Shown here: piece after piece, positions 53,786 through 62,651 of the stretch
Layout of the letters: each line of letters opens with the position of its first letter
Position numbering within the stretch: the first letter of the stretch is position 1
From: Mageeibacillus sp. UBA5734
Lineage (GTDB): Bacteria > Bacillota > Clostridia > Saccharofermentanales > UBA5734
Reading direction: 5' to 3'
Length of the DNA: 64,000 bases
NCBI GenBank assembly: GCA_002419365.1
Contig: DIGA01000117.1
Location: forward strand, 13,419-77,418
Position numbers and translations under genes: made by a program
The notes under the pieces: generated by a model
The model's input: only the letters and a program-made list of their open reading frames with translations
Told to the model about the DNA's origin: nothing
The model's database searches: none

Positions 53786-55987
53786 TCAAATGCCATCCAG
53801 GCCAACTTGCCGGTTCTCCAGCGTGCTTTCCTTCAGATAAGTCCCGACCGCAGGCAAAGTCTTGGCCCGGTAGTAGTTGGGTTCGATAATGGCTGTTTCG
53901 CCAAGGCGCTTCAAACTGGTCATGGTGCTGCCTTTTTTGGCCAGCAACACTTGCACCCCCTGGGTTGTGCGGGTTGTTTTAATTGGAACCAGTTCGCTGT
54001 TGAAGACCAGCACCTTGCGGATGCTGCTTACAGCGACAAAATCTTCCGGATCGGTCAGGAAGCAGATGGCAGTCAAGGGCGAAGCTGTACTGAAGGCGTT
54101 GACCAGTTTTTTGCGGTTGGTTTTGGTTTCATAATACAGGCAAGGCAAGCGCACCAGTTTACCATTGGTAAACCCGATCAGGAACTGGCCGGAGTAATCT
54201 TCAGTCAGGTGAATGAACACAACTCGTTCACCCTCATCCAGGCTGAGCAGGTTGGGGGTGAATTCGCCGAAGTCGGATGGTTTGTGGTCCTTGATTTCAA
54301 AGACTTTCATCTTGTAGACATTGCCCTGGTTGGTAAACAGGAGCAAGTCCATTTTATTCTTGCCTTCGATCTCCTGGACGATCTGGTCATCTTCCTTCGT
54401 CTTGAGATCACCCGCGCTACGCAGAGAAGTCAGCGGGATTTTCTTGATGTAACCATGGTCCGTCAGGAAAATCCGGAGCTTGAAGTCCTCGATCAATTCA
54501 TGGTCGGCGATGCGTTCGACATCGTCCGTGTGGACCAGGGTCGTCCGGCGTTCTCGGCCATGCTTTTTTGCCACAGCCTTGAGCTGCTCGATGATTTTCC
54601 GGTCGATTTTCTCCTGGTCGCCCAGCAGATCTTCCAGGGCTGCTATTTCCTCGGTCAGAGCCTTGATGTCGGCGATCCGTTGCAGCAGATACTGGCGGTT
54701 CAGCTGGCGCAGACGGATTTCCGCGACATACTCGGCCTGGATGGCATCGATGGCAAAACCATCCATCAGGTGCGGGATGACATCACTTTCCTGCTCGGTT
54801 TCCCGGATGATCTTGATCGCTTTGTCGATATCGAGAAGGATCAGTTCCAGGCCCCGGAGCAAATGAAGCCTGTCCTGCTTCTTGCCCAGCTCGAAAGCGA
54901 TTTCGCGCCGCAGGCACGACCTGCGCCAGGCATGCCACTCGCCGAGGATCGATCGGATGCCCATCACTCTCGGGGTGCCATTGACCAGGATGTTGAAATT
55001 GCAGGCAAACGAACTTTCCAGCGAGGTCAGGCGGAAGAGTTTCTGCATCAGGGCCTGGGGATCGGCAGAACGTTTGTAGTCGATCGTCAGTTTGAGGCCC
55101 TCGAGGTCGGTCTCATCCCGGACATCATTGATTTCCTTGATCTTGCCGGTTTTGACCAGATTGGAAATGTCATCGATGATCGCTTCGACGGTCGTCGTGT
55201 AGGGGATCTGCAGGATTTCGATGTAGCCATTTTTCTTGTCAACCTGGTAAGTGGCCCGCAGCTTGAAACTGCCCCGGCCGGTCTGGTAGATCTGGCGGAT
55301 CTCCTGCGGATGGTAGATCAGTTCCGCCCCGGTAGTGAAATCGGGTGCCTGCAGATGCTCTTCGATGTCGCAACCCGGATCCCGAATATAGGCAATCGTG
55401 GCCGCACAGACTTCAGAGAGATTGAAGGAGCAGATATTGCTGGCCATGCCAACAGCAATCCCCTGGTTGCTGTTGACCAGGATCGAGGGGAATGTGGCCG
55501 GCAACAGAACGGGTTCCTTCATGGTCCCGTCATAGTTGTCAACCAGATCTACACTGTCTTTGTCCAGTCCAGAGAAGATTTCCTGGCAGATCGGATCAAG
55601 GCGCACTTCCGTGTAACGGGCAGCGGCGTAATGCATGTCTCGCGAATAGATGCGGCCGAAATTGCCCTTGGAGTCGATATAGGGGTGCAGCAGGGCATCG
55701 TTACCGCGGGTCAGGCGCACCATGGTTTCATAGATGGCCTGGTCGCCATGCGGATTGAGCTTCATGGTCTGGCCGACAACATTGGCCGATTTCGTCCGGC
55801 TACCTGACAGCAAGCCCATCTTGTACATGGTGTAGAGCAATTTGCGATGGGAGGGCTTGAAGCCGTCGATCTCCGGGATGGCCCGCGAGACAATGACGCT
55901 CATGGCATAAGGCATGTAATTGTTTTCCAGGGTCGTCGTAATCGGCTCCTGGTGGATAGGTGCTGAAAGTGAGGCTGGTTTGGTCAT
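53786..55987 (-). CDS. parC: DNA topoisomerase IV (GyrA-like) subunit A
   Basis: This subunit cuts and rejoins DNA for decatenation. The catalytic tyrosine is in AAARYTEVRL (about residue 123), in a CAP-like domain with PDGFKPSHRKLLYTM-type sequence (here IDGFKPSHRKLLYTMYKMG). The C-terminal region from about 490 has degenerate beta-pinwheel blades. At 733 residues it is the shorter type paired with a ParE-like subunit in Clostridia; a separate gyrase presumably exists outside the window. Position after parE supports ParC. Confidence 0.9.
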   Translation of the reverse strand: MTKPASLSAPIHQEPITTTLENNYMPYAMSVIVSRAIPEIDGFKPSHRKLLYTMYKMGLLSGSRTKSANVVGQTMKLNPHGDQAIYETMVRLTRGNDALLHPYIDSKGNFGRIYSRDMHYAAARYTEVRLDPICQEIFSGLDKDSVDLVDNYDGTMKEPVLLPATFPSILVNSNQGIAVGMASNICSFNLSEVCAATIAYIRDPGCDIEEHLQAPDFTTGAELIYHPQEIRQIYQTGRGSFKLRATYQVDKKNGYIEILQIPYTTTVEAIIDDISNLVKTGKIKEINDVRDETDLEGLKLTIDYKRSADPQALMQKLFRLTSLESSFACNFNILVNGTPRVMGIRSILGEWHAWRRSCLRREIAFELGKKQDRLHLLRGLELILLDIDKAIKIIRETEQESDVIPHLMDGFAIDAIQAEYVAEIRLRQLNRQYLLQRIADIKALTEEIAALEDLLGDQEKIDRKIIEQLKAVAKKHGRERRTTLVHTDDVERIADHELIEDFKLRIFLTDHGYIKKIPLTSLRSAGDLKTKEDDQIVQEIEGKNKMDLLLFTNQGNVYKMKVFEIKDHKPSDFGEFTPNLLSLDEGERVVFIHLTEDYSGQFLIGFTNGKLVRLPCLYYETKTNRKKLVNAFSTASPLTAICFLTDPEDFVAVSSIRKVLVFNSELVPIKTTRTTQGVQVLLAKKGSTMTSLKRLGETAIIEPNYYRAKTLPAVGTYLKESTLENRQVGLDGI

Positions 55988-56015
55988 GGAGAAACTCCTC
56001 GTTAGTGCAAAAACT

Positions 56016-56118
56016 TAGCCGACGTCGAGATTGATCAAGACCAACACCACGTCGGCTAGCCGACGTCGAGATTGATCAAGACCAACACCACGTCGGCTAG
56101 CCGACGTCGAGTTGGTCT
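56016..56118. repeat. Tandem 41-base palindromic repeat and stop-codon hairpin between parE and parC
   Basis: Two exact 41-base units (56016-56056, 56057-56097) are followed by a 14-base start of a third (56098-56111) that contains the parE stop codon. Unit junctions form two copies of the perfect 18-base palindrome ACGTCGGCTAGCCGACGT (56049-56066 and 56090-56107). Each unit also carries, inverted, a near copy of the parE 3' end: AGACCAACnnnACGTCGGCTAG, 19 of 22 bases alike. In mRNA, 56079-56118 can fold into a long hairpin (8-base and 8-base stems around a 3-base internal loop) with the stop codon at its tip. There is no T-run, so it is not a normal terminator. Confidence 0.9.
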
Positions 56119-58082
56119 AGGTATTTGTGGCCGTTTTGCTCAATGAAGGTTTTGCGGCCGGCCAGATTGTCGCCGAGAAGCAAGTCGAATGTTTCAAGCA
56201 TATCTTCGGCTTTGTCTGGCATGACTTGGATCAGGCGGCGGGTCTCCGGATTCATCGTGGTCAGCCACATCATTTCCGGTTCGTTCTCGCCCAAGCCTTT
56301 GGACCTCTGGATGGTGCAGCGGTCTGCACCCAGCTTGGCCAGCAGGTCACTCTTTTCCCGTTCGGTATAGGCAAAAAAGGTTTTCTCTTCCCGTTTGATC
56401 CGCTGGGTGATTTCAAAGAGCGGGGACTCCGCAATGAAGATCTTCTCTCTATCCAGCAAAGTCGGAGTCAGGCGGTAGAGCATGGCCAGGATCAGGGTCC
56501 GGATCTGGTAGCCATCGACATCGGCATCGGTGCAAATGATGACTTTGCTCCAGCGTAGGCCGTCCAGGTCGAAAGATGACAAGTCCTTGTTGTGGCGGGA
56601 ATGGATTTCGACACCGCAACCGAGGACTTTGATCAAGTCGACGATGATTTCATTCTTGAAGATTGCCTCGTAATCAGCCTTGAGGCAGTTGAGGATCTTG
56701 CCGCGCACGGGAATAATGGCCTGGAACTCCGCATCGCGGCCCATCTTGCACGATCCGAGCGCGGAATCGCCTTCGACGATGTACAATTCGCGGCGGGCAA
56801 CATCCCGGGTCCGGCAATCGACAAATTTCTTGACCCGGTTGGTCAGGTCGACGGAGCCCATCAATTTCTTCTTGATGTTGAGGCGCTGCTTTTCGGCACT
56901 TTCCCGGCTGCGCTTGTTGACCAGGACCTGTTCCAGAACCCGGTCGGCTTCAGCCTTGTTCTCAATGAACCAGATCTCGAGTCGGCTGCGCAGCAGATCG
57001 GTCAGGAACTCCTGGATGTATTTGTTGTTGATCGCTTTCTTGGTCTGGTTTTCATAACTGGTCTGCGTGGAAAAGGAATTGGTGACCAGGATCAGGGAGT
57101 CCTCGATATCGGCAAAGGTGATCTTGGCTTCGTTATTCTTATACTTGTCCTGCAGCTTGGCCTGGCGGTCGAATTCATTGACCAGGGCATTGCGCACGGC
57201 TTTGTCCGGAGATCCACCATATTCCAGCCAGCTCGAGTTGTGGTAATACTCGATCAAGTTGATTTCGTTATTGAAGCAGAGTGCCACTGAGGCTTTAACC
57301 TTGTATTCCGGTTTGTCAGAACGATCGCGGCCTTTGCCACTGCCTTCAAAAAACAATGGGCTGGAGATGCCTTTTTCCTGGTCCAGCTCCCGGACAAAGC
57401 CCAGGATGCCTTCAGGATAATAAAACTCCTCGGTTGTGCCGGATGGTTCATCATGCAGGCGGAAAGTCACGCCCGCATTGACAATGGCCTGGCGCTTCAA
57501 GGTCTGCTGGAAATAGTCAAGCGGAATCATGATGTCGGTGAAGACATCCCGGTCTGCTTTCCATTTCTGGGTGGTCCCGGTCTGTTTCTGCCGTATGGGT
57601 GTCTTCGTCAAGCCGCCAACATTATTGCCCTTTTCAAAATGCAAATCGTAGCGGAAGCCATCCCGCACGACTGAAACATCAAAATATTCAGAGGCGTACT
57701 GGGTGGCACAGGCACCCAGGCCATTGAGACCGAGGCTGAACTCGTAATGGTCACCACTGATGTTGTTGTATTTGCCGCCAGCATACAGTTCGCAATAGAC
57801 CAGCTCCCAGTTGTAGCGGTTTTCTTTTTCGTTGAAATCCAGAGGAATCCCACGGCCCTGGTCTTTGACCTCGAGCGATCCGTCCTTGTAACGCTTGACC
57901 TCGATCAGGTTGCCATGCCCTTCCCTGGCTTCGTCGATCGAGTTGGATAAGATTTCGAAAAACGAATGTTTGCAGCCCTCCAGGTCATCGGATCCAAAAA
58001 TGACACCTGGGCGAAGACGGACCCGGTCGGCCCCCTTCAAGGCAGAAATACTGGTGTTGTCGTAGGCTTTGCTTTTGGTCAT
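56097..58082 (-). CDS. parE: DNA topoisomerase IV (GyrB-like) subunit B
   Basis: This is the ATPase subunit. GHKL ATPase motifs are ILSNSIDEAREGHG and DQGRGIPLDF, with a LGLNGLGACATQYAS loop; the TOPRIM domain has IVEGDSALGSC and CTDADVDGYQIRTLIL, and the C-terminal QRSKGLGENEPEMMW is conserved. It has 661 residues and is divergent from GyrB in sequence, as in clostridial ParE. Its last codons (LDVG) fall within the third partial repeat. It has its own promoter after tRNA-Arg's terminator. Confidence 0.92.
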   Translation of the reverse strand: MTKSKAYDNTSISALKGADRVRLRPGVIFGSDDLEGCKHSFFEILSNSIDEAREGHGNLIEVKRYKDGSLEVKDQGRGIPLDFNEKENRYNWELVYCELYAGGKYNNISGDHYEFSLGLNGLGACATQYASEYFDVSVVRDGFRYDLHFEKGNNVGGLTKTPIRQKQTGTTQKWKADRDVFTDIMIPLDYFQQTLKRQAIVNAGVTFRLHDEPSGTTEEFYYPEGILGFVRELDQEKGISSPLFFEGSGKGRDRSDKPEYKVKASVALCFNNEINLIEYYHNSSWLEYGGSPDKAVRNALVNEFDRQAKLQDKYKNNEAKITFADIEDSLILVTNSFSTQTSYENQTKKAINNKYIQEFLTDLLRSRLEIWFIENKAEADRVLEQVLVNKRSRESAEKQRLNIKKKLMGSVDLTNRVKKFVDCRTRDVARRELYIVEGDSALGSCKMGRDAEFQAIIPVRGKILNCLKADYEAIFKNEIIVDLIKVLGCGVEIHSRHNKDLSSFDLDGLRWSKVIICTDADVDGYQIRTLILAMLYRLTPTLLDREKIFIAESPLFEITQRIKREEKTFFAYTEREKSDLLAKLGADRCTIQRSKGLGENEPEMMWLTTMNPETRRLIQVMPDKAEDMLETFDLLLGDNLAGRKTFIEQNGHKYLDQLDVG

Positions 58083-58113
58083 GGAAACTCCTGCTTCTTG
58101 TCAGAATCGCTTC

Positions 58114-58119
58114 ATTATA
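58114..58119 (-). promoter_or_regulatory. Extended -10 promoter for parE-parC
   Basis: The minus strand reads TGCTATAAT, an extended -10 element with no good -35, about 32 bases before the parE ATG and just after the tRNA-Arg terminator. Confidence 0.5.
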
Positions 58120-58136
58120 GCACAGGCAACCGAGGC

Positions 58137-58173
58137 AAAAAATGGACCGCTCCCTTGATCAAAGGAGCGGTCC
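58137..58173 (-). terminator. Terminator after tRNA-Arg
   Basis: On the minus strand GGACCGCTCC and GGAGCGGTCC form a 10-base stem around a 10-base loop, followed by A and six T. Confidence 0.92.
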
Positions 58174-58250
58174 TGGCGAGCCTAGGAGGACTCGAACCTC
58201 CGACCCACAGCTTAGAAGGCTGTTGCTCTATCCAACTGAGCTATAGACCC
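58174..58250 (-). tRNA. tRNA-Arg (anticodon UCU)
   Basis: The acceptor stem is GGGTCTA/TAGGCTC with one G-U pair, the anticodon arm ACAGC-CTTCTAA-GCTGT gives UCU, and discriminator G with CCA is encoded. It reads AGA/AGG. Confidence 0.95.
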
Positions 58251-58273
58251 ATGTCTGCCCTGTCCCTGTCCTG

Positions 58274-58303
58274 ATTATACAAAAACGAGGCGGGACGAGG
58301 CAA
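58274..58303 (-). promoter_or_regulatory. Promoter for tRNA-Arg
   Basis: TTGCCT (58298-58303) and TATAAT (58274-58279) on the minus strand are 18 bases apart, immediately after the tRNA-Gly terminator. Confidence 0.7.
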
Positions 58304-58326
58304 GAAAATGGCGGCCCGTGGCCGCC
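58303..58326 (-). terminator. Terminator after tRNA-Gly
   Basis: GGCGGCC-ACG-GGCCGCC on the minus strand is a tight GC stem followed by ATTTTC. Confidence 0.75.
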
Positions 58327-58339
58327 CTGCAGGCGATGT

Positions 58340-58413
<74 letters not shown>

Positions 58414-58443
58414 AGATAAAAGTCAGCGCCGATCTGCCCGTTG

Positions 58444-58472
58444 ATTTTACCGCATCATATCTGGTTTGTCCA
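58444..58472 (-). promoter_or_regulatory. Candidate promoter for tRNA-Gly
   Basis: TGGACA (58467-58472) and TAAAAT (58444-58449) on the minus strand are 17 bases apart, about 30 bases before the tRNA. Confidence 0.55.
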
Positions 58473-58528
58473 CACCCAATCTTTCAGCCGGTCCGTCCGG
58501 TCCGTCTTCAACCCTGAACTCCATTTTG

Positions 58529-59248
58529 TCAGGAAAAATCAAGCCAGGGTTTGCGTTTTTCCTGATGAGCCCGGAAGGATTCATACGTGCGATTGATGAT
58601 CTGGGTTTCTGGAATCCCCAGCGACCGGACGAGGTCATAGGCTTCATCAACCCGGCCAACCTGGTCAGCTGTATGGGCATCGCTATTGATCACGACCGGT
58701 ACACCCAGCTCCTTGCAGCCGCGGGCAATATCATAACAGGCGACATTTTCCGGATCACCTTTCAGGGTCCAGCGATTGACCTCAATCATGGTCCCAGTTG
58801 CGCGGCAGGCGTTCAGGACAGCCGGGATATCATACGCATAGCCACCCCGCCCCGTATGGCCGAGGATATCCACCAGCGGATTTTCTGCAGCGGCAACCAG
58901 AGCCCGGGTATGCTCCTCTCTGGTTCCGGGCTGGATGAGAAGGTCATGGAACGACGCAATCACGACATCAAGCTTTTTCAAAAGCGAATCCTGCAAATCC
59001 AGTTTGCCTTCATAATTCATCAAATTGGCTTCGATGCCGCGCAGGATCTTGACCCCCTGGAGTTCGCGCGGCACCATGCGGATCGCAGAAAAATAGATCC
59101 AGTTTGCAGAACCGGGCATAGCCGGTCCGTGGTCTGTCAGGGCAAACCCATCGAGGTGATACGTCCGGCAATAGGAAGCGATTTCCTCCATTGTGCCAAA
59201 GGCATGGCCGCTGGCAACGGTGTGGACGTGGCAATCGAAACGGATCAT
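58529..59248 (-). CDS. PHP-domain phosphatase, YcdX-like
   Basis: The PHP fold uses a trinuclear metal site for phosphoester hydrolysis. Metal ligands are visible in DCHVHTVASGHAFG, LTDHGPAMPG, ASFHDLL, GHTGRGG and NSDAHTADQVG. The 239-residue length matches YcdX-type phosphatases rather than histidinol phosphatase or polymerase PHP domains. The ATG at 59246-59248 has AAGGAG eight bases upstream; a longer frame of 17 codons lacks a ribosome site. Substrate unknown. Confidence 0.88.
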   Translation of the reverse strand: MIRFDCHVHTVASGHAFGTMEEIASYCRTYHLDGFALTDHGPAMPGSANWIYFSAIRMVPRELQGVKILRGIEANLMNYEGKLDLQDSLLKKLDVVIASFHDLLIQPGTREEHTRALVAAAENPLVDILGHTGRGGYAYDIPAVLNACRATGTMIEVNRWTLKGDPENVACYDIARGCKELGVPVVINSDAHTADQVGRVDEAYDLVRSLGIPETQIINRTYESFRAHQEKRKPWLDFS

Positions 59249-59492
59249 ATTGTGGTCTCCTTTGATCTTGGCCGATACATAAGATGATTGGGTGATCATG
59301 ACTTGACCTCGATGCTAGCACGAAGTTGGCAGGGTGGCAAATCGGGCCAGTGCCTGTCAATTTTCGGGCACCATCTTGTATCCGGTCACAATCATCTTTA
59401 AACTGAGAACAGTTCTGATCAAGGGCCCGTAATCCTGCCCATCCAGACAATCTCGATGTTTTGTCAGCTAGCAAACAGGTCAAGGAGGTTCC
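59249..59492. other. Divergent intergenic region between PHP gene and crt genes
   Basis: This 244-base gap should hold promoters for both directions, but I see no convincing sigma-A pair and no sigma-B-like pair. A small inverted repeat (GTGCC/GGCAC, around 59350-59372) is present. The crtQ ribosome site AAGGAGG ends at 59488. Confidence 0.4.
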
Positions 59493-60617
59493 ATGTGGAT
59501 TGCCAGTCTGATCATCAATAGCTTATCCGTTCTCTGTGGTCTGGCCATGTTGTGGCGATTGCCCAGCTTCAAGCGAACCAGCCCTTACCTGTCTGCCGAA
59601 GAAGCAGATACCAACGCTGTCTCTGTCATTATTCCGGCTTATAACGAAACCAAGCGTCTCTTGCCCCTGATTGAATCCCTGAACAGCCAGACTCAGCAAC
59701 CATTGGAAATTTTGGTGGTCGATGACCATTCGACTGATGGCACCGGTCCATTGGCCGCCTCGCTGGGCTGCCAGGTGATCCTGGCTGATCCGGTCGAGCC
59801 AGGGTGGGTAGGCAAATCCAGGGCTTGCTGGTCCGGTGCCAAAAAGGCCCAGGGAACTGTCCTGGTTTTTCTCGATGCCGACACCCGCCTCGAACACCCA
59901 GAGGCCTTGTCCGAGCTGGTTGCCGCTTTTGCACAGCAGGGTAAAACGGGCATTCTTTCGGTTCAGCCCTACCATCGCGTCAAAAAGAGATACGAGAGCT
60001 TCTCGGCAATTTTTAACATCATCGTCCTTTCCGGGTTGAACCGGTTCTCCATCCTGGGCAGCCGGATCAAAGGGACGGGCGCGTTTGGACCTTGTCTCAT
60101 CTGCAATAAGGAAGACTATGTTTCAACCGGTGGACACCAGGCTGTCCGGGCTGAGGTTCTGGACGATCTGGCCCTGGGTAATCTATTTGCCAGCCATCAG
60201 CTGCCAGTGGCGTGTGTGAGTGGCCGCGGAGTTATCTCTTTCAGGATGTACCCGGAAGGATTCAGGCACTTGTTTGAAGGCTGGACCAAGAATTTTGCCA
60301 CCGCATCATCCTCTACCCACCCTTTCATCCTGACCCTGATCATTCTCTGGATTGGTGGTGGGTTCTCGACGCTGGGTGCATGGATCCGTTCTCTGGTGGT
60401 TCATAGCCCCGTCGAGTGGGTGGCTGCCAGCCTTGTGGCACTGGCATATCTGGCCGTTTTCCTATTCCAGGCCAGGCGAGCCGGGAATTTTCACTGGGTG
60501 GTCCTGATCTTCTATCCGCTGCATGTGCTATTTTTCGCCATCCTGTTCACCTGGTCGCTCTACTTGACCAAAATCCGCCGCTCGGTCTCCTGGCGAGGCC
60601 GCAACATCCAGGTCTGA
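59493..60617 (+). CDS. crtQ: C30 carotenoid glycosyltransferase CrtQ (4,4'-diaponeurosporenoate glycosyltransferase)
   Basis: CrtQ esterifies glucose to the carboxyl of diaponeurosporenoate in staphyloxanthin synthesis. It is a family 2 glycosyltransferase with an N-terminal membrane helix, AVSVIIPAYNETKR, VVDDHSTDGT, VFLDADTRLEHPEAL (DxD) and C-terminal membrane helices (about 270-370). LSVQPYHRVKKRYESFSAIFN, split in two, matches the staphylococcal CrtQ as I recall it, as do AFGPC and NKEDYVSTGGH. It has 374 residues, with AAGGAGG before its ATG. It is first in crtQ-crtO-crtP-aldH. Confidence 0.88.
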   Translation: MWIASLIINSLSVLCGLAMLWRLPSFKRTSPYLSAEEADTNAVSVIIPAYNETKRLLPLIESLNSQTQQPLEILVVDDHSTDGTGPLAASLGCQVILADPVEPGWVGKSRACWSGAKKAQGTVLVFLDADTRLEHPEALSELVAAFAQQGKTGILSVQPYHRVKKRYESFSAIFNIIVLSGLNRFSILGSRIKGTGAFGPCLICNKEDYVSTGGHQAVRAEVLDDLALGNLFASHQLPVACVSGRGVISFRMYPEGFRHLFEGWTKNFATASSSTHPFILTLIILWIGGGFSTLGAWIRSLVVHSPVEWVAASLVALAYLAVFLFQARRAGNFHWVVLIFYPLHVLFFAILFTWSLYLTKIRRSVSWRGRNIQV

Positions 60618-60621
60618 TCCC

Positions 60622-61146
60622 ATGCTGCGTCTGTTTGAGCCGTCCCTGGCCCTGACTATCCTGCTCGATTTTGCCGCCTGGTTTGTGTTCCATATGGCCG
60701 CCGTCATCTGCACATTGAATATGCCAGTCCGCTGGTTTGCTTCGGACCACTGGCTCTACCGGACCAGGGCCTGGGAGAACCAAGGCCAGATCTGGCAACA
60801 GGTGTTTCGTGTCCGCACTTGGAAGGAACGGCTGCCAGACGGAGCCCAACTGGTTGGTCGCGGGTATGCCAAGAAACGGCTGCAAGCCACTCATACAGCA
60901 GAATTGTCGCGGTTTGTCCAGGAATCTCGCCGGGCAGAATTAACCCATTACCTGGCCATGTTGCCAGCTCCCCTTTTTTTTCTCTGGAACCCGGCCTGGG
61001 TGGGATGGTTCATGATCGGATACGCCCTCATGGCCAATGCCCCCTGCATTATTGCCCAACGCTACAATCGCCCTCGCATCATCCACTTGATTGAGAAACG
61101 AACTTCTGGATCCAAAACCCGACCAGCAACAATCGACAGACAGTAG
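60622..61146 (+). CDS. crtO: Glycosyl-4,4'-diaponeurosporenoate acyltransferase CrtO
   Basis: CrtO adds a fatty acyl chain to the glucose of the carotenoid glycoside, the last step to staphyloxanthin. The 174-residue protein has hydrophobic segments at both ends (about 8-32 and 118-140) and the family motifs YRTRAWENQGQIWQQ and FRVRTWKERLPDGA. It starts four bases after crtQ. Its stop codon overlaps the AGGAGG ribosome site of crtP. Confidence 0.87.
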   Translation: MLRLFEPSLALTILLDFAAWFVFHMAAVICTLNMPVRWFASDHWLYRTRAWENQGQIWQQVFRVRTWKERLPDGAQLVGRGYAKKRLQATHTAELSRFVQESRRAELTHYLAMLPAPLFFLWNPAWVGWFMIGYALMANAPCIIAQRYNRPRIIHLIEKRTSGSKTRPATIDRQ

Positions 61147-61157
61147 GAGGTTCTTTC

Positions 61158-62651
61158 ATGGCACAAAAATCAGCAATTGTCATCGGCGGTGGGCTAGGTG
61201 GCGTCTCCAGCGCCATAACCCTGGCCCAAAACGGATTTTCGGTTCGCCTGTACGAGAAAAACCAGCACATCGGTGGCAAATTGAATTTGAAAGAGCAGGA
61301 TGGCTTTCGATTTGACCTTGGGCCATCGATTCTGACCATGCCACACATTTTTGAATCCATGTTTGCCAAGAGTGGCAAACAGATGGCTGACTACATCCCG
61401 ATCGTCAGGCTGGAACACGAGTGGCGCAGTTTTTTTCCCGACGGTACCGTTCTGGACCTGTATGGCAATCTGGACAAAATGGCCCGGGAAAACCCAAGCC
61501 TCTCGGCTGACGACATGCGCCAGTACAAAAAATTCCTCGACTATGCCAAAGGCTTGGATGACATCACGACGGAGGGCTACTTCAGCCGCACCGGACTGGA
61601 TACCATCCGGGATGTCTTTGCCCGTCATGGCTTTTTCAAGTCCATGAGTGGATTTGATTATTTTTCGACCATGTATGGAGCGATCCAGAAGCGTGTCAGT
61701 AACCAGAACCTGCGTGACATGCTCGCCTATTTCATCAAATATGTTGGCTCATCCCCCTACAACGCACCAGCGGTTCTCAACATGATGATCCACATGCAGC
61801 ACCAGCTCGGTGAATGGTATGTGCCAGGCGGTATGAACAAGATTGCCCTCGGCCTTGTTCGCCTGGCCGAAGAAATCGGTGTCGAAATACACACGTCCAA
61901 TGAGGTCGTCCAGCTGGAAACCGCCGGCGACAAGCGCATCACAGCAGCCATCCTGGCCGACGGATCCCGACAAACGGCCGATTATTTTGTCTCCAACATG
62001 GAAGTCATTCCCGCATATAAACGGCTGCTGGGCTGGTCCGACCACAAGATGTCTGCTTTGCTCAAGTTTGAACCCGCCTGCTCCGGTCTAGTTCTACATA
62101 TCGGCGTCAAGCGGCAATACCCTCAGCTGGCCCATCACAACTTCTTCTTTTCCGGTAACCCGCGGCAGCATTTTGACAGAGTATTCAATCGCCATGAACT
62201 GCCGGATGATCCGACGCTTTACGTCGTCAACGTCAACAAGACCGATCCGGGCCAGGCACTGCCAGGTCATGAAAATCTCAAGATTTTGCCTCATATTCCC
62301 TATATCCAGAATAATCCGGCCACCCGCGAAGAGTATCTGGCTCTAAAAGAGCGTGTGCTCGACAAGCTGGAGCGCATGGGTCTGTCCGATTTGCGCCAGC
62401 ACATTGTCACTGAAGATTTCTGGACACCTGTCGATCTGGAGACCATGTATTATTCTGACCGGGGAGCCATTTATGGCGTTGTTTCCGACCGCAAGGCCAA
62501 TCATGGGTTCAAGCACCCAAAGCACAGTTCCCATTTTGACAACCTCTATTTCGCCGGTGGAACGGTCAATCCCGGCGGTGGCATGCCGATGGTAACCTTG
62601 AGTGGCCAACAAACCGCCCACCTGATCCTGGACCGGGAAAGCCATGGCTGA
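61158..62651 (+). CDS. crtP: 4,4'-diaponeurosporene oxygenase CrtP
   Basis: CrtP oxidises the terminal methyl of diaponeurosporene to the aldehyde. It is an FAD amine-oxidase-fold protein of the phytoene desaturase family: IVIGGGLGGVSSAI at residues 7-20, the YEKNQHIGGKLN motif, and a C-terminal FAGGTVNPGGGMPMVTLSG. CrtP rather than CrtN is indicated by EWRSFFPDGT, FIKYVGSSPYNAPAVLNM, LAHHNFFF and GAIYGVVSDRK, which match staphylococcal CrtP as I recall it. It has 497 residues and AGGAGG seven bases before the ATG. The staphylococcal enzyme uses molecular oxygen. Confidence 0.9.
   Translation: MAQKSAIVIGGGLGGVSSAITLAQNGFSVRLYEKNQHIGGKLNLKEQDGFRFDLGPSILTMPHIFESMFAKSGKQMADYIPIVRLEHEWRSFFPDGTVLDLYGNLDKMARENPSLSADDMRQYKKFLDYAKGLDDITTEGYFSRTGLDTIRDVFARHGFFKSMSGFDYFSTMYGAIQKRVSNQNLRDMLAYFIKYVGSSPYNAPAVLNMMIHMQHQLGEWYVPGGMNKIALGLVRLAEEIGVEIHTSNEVVQLETAGDKRITAAILADGSRQTADYFVSNMEVIPAYKRLLGWSDHKMSALLKFEPACSGLVLHIGVKRQYPQLAHHNFFFSGNPRQHFDRVFNRHELPDDPTLYVVNVNKTDPGQALPGHENLKILPHIPYIQNNPATREEYLALKERVLDKLERMGLSDLRQHIVTEDFWTPVDLETMYYSDRGAIYGVVSDRKANHGFKHPKHSSHFDNLYFAGGTVNPGGGMPMVTLSGQQTAHLILDRESHG

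Noticed and set aside
53756..55807. Open frame of 683 codons on the plus strand, antisense to parC
   Set aside because: It mirrors the parC codons, has no ribosome site or recognisable domain, and parC is unambiguous. GC-rich third positions make such shadows common here.
56016..56111. CRISPR-like repeat
   Set aside because: Units are directly adjacent without spacers, there are only two full copies, and they are explained by duplication of the parE end.
61158..62651. Annotation as CrtN (diapophytoene desaturase)
   Set aside because: Residue patterns such as EWRSFFPDGT, FIKYVGSS and LAHHNFFF match CrtP rather than CrtN.
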